This document shows positions 34,421-47,083 of a stretch of DNA of 64,000 bases, piece after piece. Numbering within the stretch: position 1 is the stretch's first letter; every line of letters begins with the position of its first letter. The position numbers were made by a program, and so were the translations under genes. The stretch is from Tigriopus japonicus. Its lineage: Eukaryota > Arthropoda > Copepoda > Harpacticoida > Harpacticidae. The notes under the pieces are model-generated. The model saw nothing but the letters and a program-made list of their open reading frames with translations, was not told where the DNA came from and made no database searches. The DNA is taken from NCBI GenBank assembly GCA_010645155.1, contig JAAGOF010000234.1, forward strand, positions 282,221 through 346,220. The letters are read 5' to 3'.

Positions 34421-35839
34421 TTATATGTAACACAAACATACTTATGAAATTTGCTTCTCAGAGTCAATCTAGAAAATACAGCCTGAATCATCTAGAGGTC
34501 ACGGATCAAACTACTGTCGCTGTGGTCTGCCTGCTTAGCTAGAACTGAATATTCTGGGGCTTGGTCTGTGATCCAACTCTCCTATGGGCAAATGAAGTAG
34601 TTATTTTTAAGGTCAAAATGAATCATTTGTGCCCATACCGTATTGAATCTGGGTGGAGCTTGATCAAATATATGTAGAAAAAATCAGAAAGTAAATGTGT
34701 TGTTGAGGGGTCGTAAAAGTGCCTTTGAGCATTGCCAATAATACCTGAACTGCACTAGGTGAGCTGTTGAGGACATCCCGTAGGAGTATAGTTAAGCCAT
34801 GGGCATCTTAATAGTAAATTCGGAGGTTTAGGGTTAAGCATACTATATTCAAGCATAATCTTGTCACATAATCTATGTTTAAAATTCTCAAAAAAAAACA
34901 GTTTTTGTAGCAAGACCAGGCTTGCACACAGTAAACTAACTCACTCCACTGTACTGCTAAAAGGCCCTCAACAACTTACCTAGTGTTAACGACATTGAAA
35001 GGATATTTGGTTACAAATGACGTTGTAAATGTATGGTTTGCAAACGACTAATAAAAATTGAATCAGAAAGACAATTTACTAGCTCTATGATTGTAGTATT
35101 GGAGCCATGATGCAAGGAATGTGAATGTGTTGCCATGGATGTGAAATACAAACTGGTATGGTGTTGATTATCGCCCTCGTCGAATCTAAATGGCTTTTTA
35201 GCCTCATTGTGTTACAATAGTTGATAAATTGGGGGAAACCAAGATCAAAGGGAAGTTTTCCTTTTGAACGAGCTCCATTGTGATTTCCACGACATTGTTG
35301 ATGGTCTTTTTTTTGTCTTTCGGTTTTCATTCTGTTAGATTTTTTAGGCGTATACTCTTATTTTCCCCGAACCTATTGGATCTTTAATCAGCTGAGGCAA
35401 GACTAAATCTGTTTGAAACTTCGCCTATTCCAATCCATTACCACGTATATACGTACATAACCCAAACATTTCTCAAATAATATATTGGACAACAAATGTT
35501 TATAGCAGAAAGTAGAACACTAAAATTACAAGAGTAGGCGCATAAGATTGATTGGGCCTATTTCGGATCAGTGTCTCCATAGTAAAAAGGATTCGAGAAG
35601 AAATGAAAAGTCCAAGGAAAGGGGAACATTTTATTTTTAATGTATTTTGCACAAAATCTCCGTGCCTGCAAGTTTTTATTTATCAGAACAAACACTATCT
35701 TGCATTTTCTTCCAAGCATTATTCTTTTTCTCAAACATTTTTCTCAAATTCTTTTGGGTCCAGTCAATCTCATTCGCTACTCTTGTATTTATAGTGCTTT
35801 ATAACAAAGCACATTGTGACCAAATAACACTACTTTCGG
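34421..35839. other. Spacer, nothing recognised
   Basis: AT-rich intergenic DNA between two transposons, with no convincing coding frame, RNA gene or repeat. Confidence 0.4.
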
Positions 35840-37004
35840 CAGGGTGGGCATTTGATTTTTGGACATTTTGTCCACCCCTGTCCAAAAGGTGTCCAAAAGT
35901 GTCCAAAAATAAGGCTGTCCAAAAATAGGAGTGTCCAAAAGTGTCCAAAAATAGTAATTCGAAAAATAATGGTTAAAAACATTTTTAGAATAACATTCTA
36001 CAAACTTTCTCTCCAAAATAAACGTCACATGACGAAATCTAAGCAAGAATAAGTCAATTCAGCATAAGAAACTTACACTTAATACATTAAATGAGCCAAT
36101 AACTTGAAGGCCAAACTGGACATTTGAACTTTCCACTCTTTTCATTTGACCACCGAGCATCGTCCAAAATGTGGGAAAGAATGATCGACTGAAGGAATGA
36201 ACGAACAAACGAATGAATGAATGTGAGACTGGGACTACTAATAACACGCTCACACTACACTTCATGTTAAACATAGTATGCGAGTACATTTTAAAGCTAA
36301 TTGTGTCTTGATTTGTGACAAGAGAAGGTTACTTAGTATTTTGATTTATATTCCAAAGTTTATCATTGTTGCAAGTGTTTCCCATCCAAGAGGCAAGAAG
36401 TCTTTTGACCTGACTGTCCAAAAAATGTTAACTATAATAAAGCACACTCAAACTGATATCAGATTGCGATGTGGGTATTATAATGCTTTTACCAAAGAAT
36501 TAAAGCAGTGTTGTTTTATTATTAAAAAAGACAAGACTCTTGTTTACAGATGAGGAAATAAAATGTAAATCTTGAAACATTTTGAACAGTTACACACATT
36601 TTACCATATTGTATAAACAAAACATTTATTTTTTAACAAGTTATTAACAAGTTATCATGGCAAAGTTTATTTCTCCAAGTAATGTTCCCATTAATAGAAC
36701 TATTTTTGTTTAAGTACACAACCATGCATTCTTTAGAATTTAATTGTTTATGTAGTGTAACTTGTTTTTCGTCTGATTTGTACAACTTTCTTTTACGTTT
36801 GTTGGACTTTTGGACACTTATGGACATCTTTTGGGGATTTTTGGACACCCTCTGGGGATTTTTGGACACCTTCTGGGTATTTTTGGACACTTTTGGACAC
36901 TTTTGGACACTTTTGGACACTTTTGGACACTTTTGGACATTTTTGGACACTTTTGGACACTAGGGTGTCCAAAATGCTCTCGATGTCGAAAAATGCCCAC
37001 CCTT
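35840..37004. mobile_element. 1.17 kb non-autonomous hAT element with 8-bp target duplication
   Basis: The terminal repeats CAGGGTGGGCATTT (35840) and AAATGCCCACCCTT (ending 37004) are inverted with one mismatch at the tip. The 8-bp duplication ACTTTCGG flanks both sides (35832-35839 and 37005-37012), the hallmark of hAT insertion. Both arms next to the termini are filled with copies of GTGTCCAAAA, inverted between left and right, so the arms could pair over a long distance. No transposase similarity was seen in the 800-bp middle. Confidence 0.85.
36803..36964 (+). repeat. Minisatellite of a 10-bp unit TTTTGGACAC
   Basis: The core 36882-36960 is a near-perfect tandem array of TTTTGGACAC, with looser units before it (TTTTTGGACACC plus spacer). 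The array is the right arm of the hAT element. The same unit, inverted and less regular, fills 35862-35945. Frames reading through it are repeat artefacts. Confidence 0.8.
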
Positions 37005-37012
37005 ACTTTCGG

Positions 37013-40000
37013 ACAACACTAGCCTAAGAATATGAATGACATCGGTCGGCGATTTGGAGGAAGTTCGAGAATCGAAAGGATCGAGAGTCTTGAACGCGGG
37101 TTCAAACTTCAAGCAAGAGGAGCATCAGAGGAGGTTCCATGTAGAATTTACGTGCTAGACTCGATGGTTCGTTGGTACGTTGGGAGAACTGGGAGAGGAT
37201 CCGTTCTTCTCTGCTAGATCCTCTGGCTGTTGCACCTTCATTCACCGCTACATCGAGGATGGCCTTCTCTCTCAGGTGTGAAATTTGGAACAGACACCAG
37301 TATGATGTGATCATCTCCCTTGAGCACTAACTGCAAATCTCAAATCAGATCAGAGCTAGCTTGAATTTGATCATTATGTGTGGGAAGTTGCGACGTACAC
37401 AATACGTCAAAGACCCTCAGGTAAGAAGATAAGTTTCAAATATGGAGTGTGCAATATATTATTCAAATAGGTTGAACTTCCAATTAGGTTACGAATGAAT
37501 TTATGGTTCACCTCAGTCATTAATTGTTTTAATCGACTTGTTCCACTAGCAAAATTTCTTGCATAGATTATTACAATTTGATACAAAGAGTGACTAATTA
37601 ATGAAAAAGCAAAGTCACATCAAAAGCACATTAACAATTAATAAGACAATGTATCAATGATTGTTACATGAATCGGTAGAAACACGAACATAACCTTGTC
37701 AATTTCATTTAAACATACCAATTTTCTTCCATTATTTATGTCTCGGGGAAAGATTTTAATCATAACAGTTTCATTTTGAATACAGAATTTTTCTAAATTC
37801 AGATTTAAAAAAAGGTATCTTTGCTGAAAGGAATAAAGAGGTACGCTGTCAAGCTTTTCTGGACCATCTAAACTCAAAGATAAACATTCATTTTTTTTTA
37901 TTCTTATCATTTATCATTTTTAAGGTTTATAACAACACTAGAGCTCACATTATTCAAGTTCAAGTTCAAGAACTTAGTATGCTAAGCCAAATCAAGTCAA
38001 AAAATGTGAATACTGTAAACTGTATGTTCATGATCATGTTTTTCTATGAATTTAATACCTTACCCAACCTTGCTTTATTCAATTACACACACTTTCAGAA
38101 GAAAAATAAAATAAACCATCTGACCTTGGGTCTGACTTCAAACACTTAAGTTTCAATAACTAGGAGTAAATTTTTATTTCAATACCAAATATCATCGCAA
38201 AAGCTCTTTTGAAATTTTGATGTTGCCTCCCTTCTCTGAAATGATGACAACTTCCGTCTGAAACTGAATGGAGTCAATATTTGTTCAAGCACTTAAAATG
38301 ATTGTATTCTGAACTCAAAGGCCACACGGGAAATGGAAAGGTCAGAAATTAACGACCAAGTCCACATCCGCTCCCATGCCCTTTTTCCTGTTCGTTTGCA
38401 AATTATCGGTAGAGAAGCTCTAAGTACAAACTTACATCCATCCAGATAAGGCAATCCAATTTGATGTAACCTTGACCCTTGAAAGTATTATCTCGCTTCG
38501 ACCAAACTGATTGTGACATTAGGCTTCAATAGGAAAAGGTCAACACTAGATGCACCACTTTCAAAGAACGTGCAAACTTTCTAAATGAAGCTCATAGCGC
38601 GCATCAGATGGTAAATCAGGGACAATAACGGAAAGGTTTTGAATAATCAGGAACGACTGAAATCTGGTCAACAAGACGGAAGATGAGAACTATGATTTTA
38701 GTGAGAATAATTCGATTGCAGTCTGTGCAAAAATGTCAGTGTTTGAAGAGGTACCTTTCTGATTTTTAGTTTTATCAGAGGAGGGTTAGCTCATTCATTT
38801 TAAGCCCTTAGAGAGGGCAAAACTTTCGACACGAACGTTCGATGGAGCTGAAAATTGAGGTATTTTTATATCACAAGCGTTTACTCACGAAGAGACAACT
38901 GATTTGGGTGATTGGGACATAAAATGAAATGATGATAATATAAGTCCATACATACCACTTGACTCCATCTTTCAGAGGTACTTCGGGCAATATTGATGTT
39001 CCCGCATATCAGTCAGATAAAAAATGTTGGATTTAGTTCAGTTTTTAATCGGGCGTTAGTGCTCTATTCTTTTGTGCAATTTACTTCCTGTTTAAGCAAA
39101 GCGAGTGAAAGCACACGTGTGTTTCTAATGGCAGTTAGAAGATGTACGTGTTTGCCCTTGAGGTGCTCACTTTTCCAACTAATACCACATTTGTCGTTCT
39201 TTACGGCAAATTTCTACTGATACGACCAAATCATGTTTTTCGGCCAAGTGTTGCCACATTGGCCCTTGTTTAGTATTCAGGTCAAAAAGTGCAACACAGT
39301 CTGACTTCCAGAAAATGAAGAGGCATATAAACTCTAGCTAAAAAAGGTGACACTATTTATTTGGTGGCATCACTACAAATAACGGTTCTCTGGGTTACTT
39401 TATTTTAAAATGATTTCAATTCAATAAATTTCCAGGATTTCTATGAATTTTGGAAGTATTCGGCTAAACTTGAACAGGGCAAAGCCACAGAGATTTTTTT
39501 TCCTTTTCTCATGGTCATGGAGCAAATGTATTTTTTAATATAAACCAGTGCACATACTTATTTAAATGTAAATTTTGAAGACGTTTTTTTAGCAAAGCTG
39601 TGTTTACTTGATATAATTAGATTTTCGCTCCTTTGGAAAAAGTTCATTTAACAACAGAAAGGCAAGACTCGAGAAAATTAAACACATTTTTTCTACTTCA
39701 CGTCCCATGAATCCCGATCCAAATCACCAAAAGTGTCGGTGAAGAATCCGGCATTTTGGTTGGTGACCTCAGAGAGAAATCGATTTTCTAATGGAGAATA
39801 AATCTTCCCAGAGAGCTGTGTTCCAAGAACGTTTGCAAAAGACCTGTCCTTCCATTTGAAGGGACAGGGTTGTCGCATGTATTAAGATACTTTTAGGGAA
39901 ACGACTTTGAGGATTTCATTACACTGGCACATGCTTTTGTTAGACAGTTCTTGCCATTAACTGGCAATTACTGGAGAAGCTTTCTTCACGTTTGAGCAAC

Positions 40001-40898
40001 ATCTAAGGTTCCAATTTGAGTAACACTAATGCAGAGAAAATGCATTTAAAGCAATGAAGAATTTTTTTTGCTAAGAAATATGAGATACAATATCAAGCAA
40101 TAACTACTCTTTGGAGAAGTACATAACACATTAATTAAAATTTAAACATGTTTTCACTTTGGTCTCATGTGGTTTCAATGTCTGATGTCCCACCCTGTTC
40201 TCCCTGTGTTCCCGTGTTCCTTGAATCCTTGTGTCCAAATAATGTATTCCTTGCAAAGGCAACCTCCTACCGTTGATGGCCACTTCGGTAATTTATTATT
40301 CATTGTTTCCAGCTTCAACTTAGAACACATTGCCAGATATTTCAGGCCAAGAAGCCCATCAGTGGTAACACTGATTTAAAGCTTGGTGTTTGTGGTGATT
40401 TATGGTGCTCTAACTGAAGTCTTAGGAGAATCCAAATGTCAAGCACAACTTGTTTGTCTTTCTAGGGTCCATGAGGAAACTCTGAATAAGACTAAACCCT
40501 TGGATTGGGGATGTGATTAAAACGCATCCTCTCGACACTCTTCTCCAGTGCCTTTAATTCGACTATTCCAATTACTCGTTCTAAGATCAACATGAGTCAA
40601 GCTAAAAAGGTGAGTTTGGCTCAGACAATTTGAATTAAGGCTCAAAGAAGGAGATCCGCTATCGAGAGAACATACGCAAGCAAGATCTACCCAAGACTCA
40701 AGGGAGAGTTGAAGAAGGAAATGTGGTAAAAAATATAAAACAACATACGAATTCATGGACAAAAGGCATTTTAAACAGATTCAATATGAAATTACCAGAG
40801 GGCGGATTTGTTGTTGGTCAATTCAATTCATGTCACGTCACGTATTGACAAAGACTATTTTAAATGTAGGTTATAATTTCTTTAATGGTTTTCAATAG
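37013..40898. other. Spacer without a recognised gene
   Basis: AT-rich with no domain-bearing frames. The only frame of note is a 61-codon minus-strand ORF at 39878-39693 (described separately). An upstream exon of the calcium channel could hide here, but I could not pick one out. Confidence 0.35.
39693..39878 (-). CDS. Small open reading frame of 61 codons, doubtful
   Basis: Reads from an ATG (MRQPCPFKWKDRSFANVLGT) to a stop, with a balanced protein-like composition (ends LDRDSWDVK), unlike neighbouring AT-driven frames. No family resemblance, no splice signals and no poly(A) signal were recognised. It may be a terminal exon, a small peptide gene or chance. Confidence 0.2.
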   Translation of the reverse strand: MRQPCPFKWKDRSFANVLGTQLSGKIYSPLENRFLSEVTNQNAGFFTDTFGDLDRDSWDVK

Positions 40899-41598
40899 GC
40901 CTGGAACTTTAATGCAAATAAAATATACCTTACTTGTCCTTCAAAATGGAAATAAAAATGGCCCTGAATGCAAAATTAAAATGCAAAAAAATCATGTTTC
41001 AAAGGGGTATTTCATGTTTTTGATTCGGGTTTTAGGGCCTGGTTTGTTGATTCTAAAAATCCTTATGGGGCAAAATATTGCAGAATTTGGTCTCCTGAGC
41101 AGGATATCAACTTATCCATGTTTTTTTCTGCCTATGGATGTGAAATGGCTTCAGAAAGGAGACTTGCACCAAAATTAATAGCAATTCTTTATTTTTGGAT
41201 AGCTCAAACATCTCCCCCAATTCAAGTTGAGCCACAATAACCAAGATCAAAATTTAGCTCGTTCATTATTCATTTCCAAAAGATAATTTTTGTCAATTAA
41301 ATTTTTCGAGCTATAACTTTCGGAAAATCATCGCTCTTACTAACATCCACAATTAGTAAGGTGCATTGGCCGTCAATCCTAATACTACGTAGAAAGGACT
41401 TTGTTGGTCGAGGTACCAAATCTTCCGAAGTTTGAATCTGAGAATAAAATTAAAAAATACGAGATCCCGAAAAGTTTCCAAAATTGCAAATAAGCACTTA
41501 AAATGCAAACCAATGCAAATAAACGCTGAATGTACAAATCAATGTAAATAAGGACCCAAAATGCAAAAAAAGTTTTTTTTGCATCAAATTCTCCGGCC
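40899..41598. mobile_element. 700-bp inverted-repeat MITE, TA target
   Basis: The left end GGCCTGGAACTTTAATGCAA and the right end, read inverted, GGCCGGAGAATTTGATGCAA match at most positions. TA lies outside both. The interior is rich in ATGCAAAT-like words. It has no coding capacity. Confidence 0.5.
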
Positions 41599-41904
41599 TA
41601 CTTATAAGGGTGCAGTTACACGACAAGTTTCATATCAAAGTTCGAGACGAACTTTGACATCATAGATACACAGCCTTGCAACCTCTTGACTCCTTAGAAG
41701 CCAAAGGAAAAATTGAATCCGTGACTTCAAAGTCTTTTATTTACAACGCGCCGTGGAACGGAGCCTCAAGACAAATCTACTTAAGGATAGGATCTTTTCT
41801 TTGAGTGGGTAACTTGTCCTCTTTTGTTTAATTTTTGTACACGGTTGTCATTTTGAGATTTTGATTTGATAGACACTAGCTCAAAACGGATCCCATTTGA
41901 TTAG

Positions 41905-42010
41905 GGCCCAGAATTTTTTTTGTTGTGCAGCAGAAATCCCAGACGTTTCAAACCGTAGTGTCAGCTGACCCTACCTACTTGGAACATCTAGAATTTGCAC
42001 TGTACAGAAA
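41905..42010 (+). repeat. Partial copy of the 17.27 kb MITE family
   Basis: Starts AGGGCCCAGAA and shares AGAAATCCCAGACGTTTCA and GTAGTGTCAGCTGA (small differences) with 17267-17396. No matching right end is seen, so it is truncated or diverged. Confidence 0.45.
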
Positions 42011-42267
42011 AAGAAGATATTTATCTGGATCCTTCAAGATATTTTTAATGCTTTTTAGACTTCTGTTTCTTGTGAAATCATTTGAAATCTGCGTGGCATT
42101 AGAAATGCATTGTCACCCTATCCAAATTAGCTTTAGATATACCAAGAAATCGTTTGGGATTTAGAATATTATTTGAACTAGTAATATTACTAAATTAGAT
42201 TTAGGTAGATAAGTCAATAAGTTTCATCTTGATTGATCTAATCCCTTGAAATCATGCTCGGTTTTAG

Positions 42268-42902
42268 GGAGCCACGGTTGTTCCAATGGTAATTTTGACC
42301 AATCCGTCCTCATTGGATGAGTCCTTCAGTTCAGGAGGAGAAGATGACCCTGGTCATCGATCCGAACCCAATGTAACTTTTCATGAGGATCCGGATGAGA
42401 TGAGCGATGATGTGTTCCATGTGGAGACCCAAGCATCTGTTCATCAACCCACAAAACCCCCGATCAATCGTCCTAATATCATTGTCAATAATTTTACCAA
42501 TGACCTAGCTCGTTTGCCTCGAAAACCATCAATTCGGATCAAACCTATGGATGATATTGTTGAGCGCGATTGCGAAATTGAGGGAAGTGATGAGGATAAT
42601 CACGACCAAATCAAGGTGATTCAAGATGTTGAAGACGAGGATGACAACAACTGCCTTCATCCCGGGGGTGAAGATGGTCTCAGTGATTGTTCTCGACGAA
42701 CGAGTGAGATATCTTTGTATCAACAACAAAGACGAGTTCGATTGTCGATCCCGTTTGAACCGGGGCACCGATTATCCGTGCCCAGTAGTGATAACAGTGA
42801 GGTGCTGTGGTCAGATCCCAACATTCGAGATAAAGTGTTTCGGCGAAGAACTGCCGTACACGGTTTGAGCCCAAATACTAATCTGAGTATTGGTGCAGTC
42901 AT
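42268..42902 (+). CDS. Acidic exon, possible N-terminal part of the Cav2 channel
   Basis: A 635-bp open exon runs from acceptor GGTTTTAG to donor AT|GTGAGT. It codes about 211 residues starting GATVVPMVILTNPSS. The middle is acidic and low-complexity (VEDEDDNN), and the end reads VFRRRTAVHGLSPNTNLSIG. Its end phase (AT|) fits the start of the next channel exon at 49225 (G), forming Met and continuing into [13 protein letters not shown]. That fit has a one-in-three chance of being accidental. No domain is recognised. It enters in phase 0 from an unseen upstream exon, or starts at the ATG at 42286. The alternative is an exon of a separate unknown gene. Confidence 0.5.
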
Positions 42903-44049
42903 GTGAGTACAATTATGAGCTTATATTCGGGTTTTTTTGCGGGAAACGCAAAGGTTCCAAGTTTCTACTTGTTGCTCTTTTTAGAAAACGAGCTCTATAG
43001 AGGGCGCAACTAAAAAAGGAGAACAAATGGTCCGCTAGATGGCACGTGCATCAAGAAGTTGTCTAGAATGGAACACCATTCTAACTAGATTTAAAAAGGG
43101 ATATCCGAGCGCTTTTTCTTCTCAGCTTCAATTCTAACGAGCTTTTATTTAGAAAAGGTTTCAAGTTTTAGTTTGCAAAATTTTACCTTATTGCATTACA
43201 TCGTGAATACAAGGTGAAGTGGTCTGAAAACTAAATTCAAGCTTCATTTACTTAAATGAACATTGTTGAGAAGAACCAATCGGAAAATAAGTCAAAAAAT
43301 AACCGAGTGACAATCAACTGCGAACAAATAGATCGATAAATGAAAACAGTAATCGGGGCGAGATTTTAACAATAACATCAGGAAAACGAGAACAAAGCAA
43401 ACATCCTCCAACCAAAGATTGACTGAATCAAAATTGGCCAAGGTATTGAATATTTAAGCTTTAATGAAAACCTTTGAATGATTGATTCTAATTTTGTTCA
43501 TAACATTCTTTATATAAGTGATGTAATATAATGAGTTGTATCATATCATTCATTTGCTGTTTTCCTTGAAAGACATTATCAATTCATTTGTCACTATATT
43601 AGGAATCTTTTGTAATGCAGGTTAAGGCCACGTTTTCTTATCAGTCCCTGGATTGGCCACATATCCTTAAAATCATTGTATTACTTCTCAAATTATATCA
43701 AAATCAATCCAAAATTTTATATTTCTTCAACGTTTGCTTTGAATTTAAGCCAGCCTACAGGTAGTGTACACAGTACATAGCGTAATCAGAGACACAAATA
43801 AAGTCCGCACAATCCATCCATTCTCAAGGCTCAAGGTTACCGAGTAGAATTTGGTGGCCACCCAGAGGTGCTGTGGGCTATTTTCTCTAGTTTCCAACAC
43901 TCCAACTAATATACTTGAAACAGCTTTGAGTCCAAAAAGTACGGGCGGAAATGGAGAAAGAAAGCGAAGTTCCACCGCCAGTTCCACCTTCTTCTATTTC
44001 ACGTTTTCTCCTATGAACTAGAGCATTACCCCCAATAGTAGCACACAGC

Positions 44050-46310
44050 CTAGCAGCCACGAATCCGAGGTGGAGAAGGATCTCGGTGCATTACTATTTG
44101 AGGGACTTTGTGAAGTAAAAATGAGAGGAAAAAAAGCAGAGAGCCTCCCGTCCGCAATTTTGACAACGGTCTCCAGAGGTGAGAGAAGGAAGAAGGGCAG
44201 TGAAAGAGAAGGCGAGGGGGATTGACTTGCAAGGCCACTTGGATGGAGAAGAGGCGAGAGAACAGAAGCAAGGCCGCGAGAGGGCAACTGAAGAGCCAAC
44301 AGGAGGAAAAGAAGAAGAAGGTCGAGTAAACGGAAGGGCAGAGAGAAAGGGCGCTTAAAAAATCTCACCACCAACTTGTCTCCAGAAGAATGAGGCTGGA
44401 GGGAGAGCGAAAGTGAGAAGAGAGTGTGTTTTGGACAAAGGTTATTGTCCCTTGGTTGTGGCGCATTTTGTTCGCTATTGCGTTCAGCCATTTGAACCTT
44501 GAACAACATCAAAACATTATTTTAGTAGGACTCGGAAGTATATTTTCATGAATAAAAAATATGTAAAATTAAATAATAGATATATTATAAATAAAATCTC
44601 TTCTTTATCGGGCTCCTTCATTGTTCAATTTGTTGCCCATTAGTCTTCGTCGGGAATATGTAGGAGGTTGTTGTATTCCCTATTGCTCTTACTCTCATTC
44701 TCGTTGCTCAACCATGTCATTTACATTTACGTACGTCCGTATGTATATATACTCTCGCCAACACTGAATAAAACATCTAGTCAATCACCACCACTCCATG
44801 ATCATGCAGAGGTGATCCTCTAACATTATTTAATGCAGGATTAGACAAATTTCTAACTTTAATTTATAATTCCTGATCAACCCACTATTCAAGGGCTGTA
44901 TAGATCTGCCAACAGTAACTCATTGGTAGATCAAATTTCGTATAAACGTTAATTTTAAGAACTATGTTAATCATTAACTCTCTTTACAGGGAATTCCATT
45001 CCTTGTAGCGGTAATAAAAAATCCGCCTCCTCCCAAATATCCAAGAAAAACTAAAAAGATCATCGAATATTTAGGCAAGAAAAAATATTTGAAATAAAAT
45101 TGAGGAAAATAAATGCATGGTCAATGAATGCGCAATAGGGCTTACCCAAAATGAACCAAAAATACCAAAAAGTCAACAAAAAGGACATTTCTATATAAAT
45201 CAGACATTCTCAATCGAAGCTACTGTCATATGCATTGTTTGCCTCTTGTTACGTTTGTTGCACTGTTTTCGGAGTAAACAAAAATTAACGAGTCAGAACA
45301 AAAAAAAACATCATTTCGATTCAGAATAAGTAATTTCACTCGAGCCTTGTTTTATTCCATCGAATACCAAGCTTTAATGAGTTAAGGCACTAAGACACAG
45401 TCCCAAGTTTTGCTTCCTTTTTCATTAGCTTGACTTTTGGACAATCAAATACTGTAAAATTAACGATCATTTTACAAATATTTTAACCTATCGTCACCTG
45501 AATATTTCTAACCTATCGGAGGAACCCTCCCTCAACGAGAAGAAGAGGCAACTCTCGAGTATTTCTCGTTGAGGACTCCGTTGGGAGTTTGGAACGAATA
45601 CTGTGAAGCCGAGCCCTCGGATTGATGCCGGTTTCAGTGCAATTGAAGCACCCAACTTTTAGGGGAAGGCAGCCTATCACCCTTGAAAGAACATCAGGGC
45701 CTCCTTCCTTGGTGGTGTATGTGGAAATAAATTTGAAGCCACGCTGCAGCCTTCAAAATGGAAAAGGGAGAACGAACGACTCGCAAAGAGGAGGGGTGCA
45801 AGGCCCATGGATCCTACCTACAAGACGGAAACAGTACGGAAAATGTAAGGTTACCGTTTCCTCTCCTCTCAAAAGACTCCAACCGGGATGGAGGCTGCTA
45901 GCATTGGGTGATGAGAAAATAGGAAAAGAAGGCCGCACAATGCACGCACAGGGAACGAAAGACACGCGGCAAATGAGGCAAAGACCTCGCGCTCGTCTCT
46001 TTGTCGCTCAATCGTACGTACGAGGTTCTCTGTATTGGATGGATGTTCGAAGGGAGGAAACGAGCACGGAAGCAAAGATGGAACAGCCGTGGAACCCGCT
46101 CCATACCACCACACACACATATGTGCCACAAGGTGGAAAGCGGAGAACACCAACACCAGAAGACGTGAGGGTAACAACGCCGGCGACGACGAAGGCGACG
46201 ACGGCGACGACCCAAGTGACAACAAGTTGCATTGGACGTTCGGAGGGATCCCTATGAGTAGGAACACAAGAAGGGATGATGGTGATGAGTTTGTTGTAGA
46301 CCCTTGACTG
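44050..46310. promoter_or_regulatory. Purine-rich then GC-richer block, possible regulatory region
   Basis: 44100-44480 is strongly G/A-rich on the plus strand, with many GAGAG words. 45500-46310 is GC-richer, with CGACGACG-type runs near 46180-46215. Such composition upstream of the first certain channel exon could mark an alternative promoter or enhancer. That is inference from composition and place; no TATA or initiator was chosen. Confidence 0.25.
44811..45003 (+). mobile_element. LINE 3'-end fragment, copy 3
   Basis: Shares GATCAACCCACTATTCAAGG and ATCTGCCAACAGTAACTCAT, then GGAATTCCATTCC, with copies at 17.8 and 26.9 kb. A further match (TTCGTCGGGAATATGTAGGA) near 44650 suggests the fragment is interrupted. 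It is decayed. Confidence 0.5.
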
Positions 46311-47083
46311 GAGTGTCAGACCGCACAGATGACCAAGGTGTCAGGAAAACAAATCTTCTGCTGGACAGCACGCTCGCTAGAGTCCCTATCATATTATTCG
46401 ACAACCTCATCTGGAGTGACGTCGATTTTTTGGTGAAAACGGTGGAAACTGTGCTATAAAAAGTGGGCTCAATCTCAGTCGTATTAGTGTTGATCATGAG
46501 TACGCGCCAGTTCCAAAATCATGCCAAGGACATCATATCACGAGTTTCCTCGACACGATTTCAATCACATCGAGACCTGGTTATAGTGCGATAATGAAGT
46601 GATCCCTTCAATCGAGTGTAGCTCTCTCCTAGAAGCAAATGACGAGAAGCAAGAAAAAGTAGAGGTAACTTGCACCCGCAATTGCATGATGGTCTAGAAT
46701 TATAAACTTCATCCAAGCGCTCAGGTTAAGGCAGTAAAAATGGAGGAACAATCAAGTTCCAGAGTCTACGAGGGATGTCATTCTAAAAGGTCAAATGTCT
46801 AGAGCCTCAGCTAAACGGCCTCGCTCTCTTTAATCCTACGTTCTTGGAACAAACACATTCTTTCCCAAGGGCAATGTATGTTTTTCACTGATTGCTATTA
46901 TGAGGGCGACATTGACTCATTGAGAGAATCCAGAAATCATGAGCTTCTCTACAAACACCCACATGTTCTGAAAACGCTCCAGGGTTCAAATTATTCACCC
47001 CAAATCAATGTCAATCAAACACTTATTTACCGAATAGAGCAATCTCTCATTTGTTCCAACCTTCACACTCTTAGCGAAATAAG

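Noticed and set aside
35647..36046. Frames at the left arm of the hAT element
   Set aside because: Cross the element border and read the inverted GTGTCCAAAA units; no transposase motif.
36633..36963. Plus and minus frames with repeated FGHFWTLLDT or VQKCPKVSK
   Set aside because: Translations of the 10-bp minisatellite.
44018..44512. 164-codon minus-strand frame
   Set aside because: Complement of a purine-rich tract; Leu/Ser/Pro low-complexity protein with no family features.
45622..46257. 211-codon plus-strand frame and overlapping minus frames
   Set aside because: Open in several frames at once because of GC-richer repetitive sequence; no domain and no splice support.
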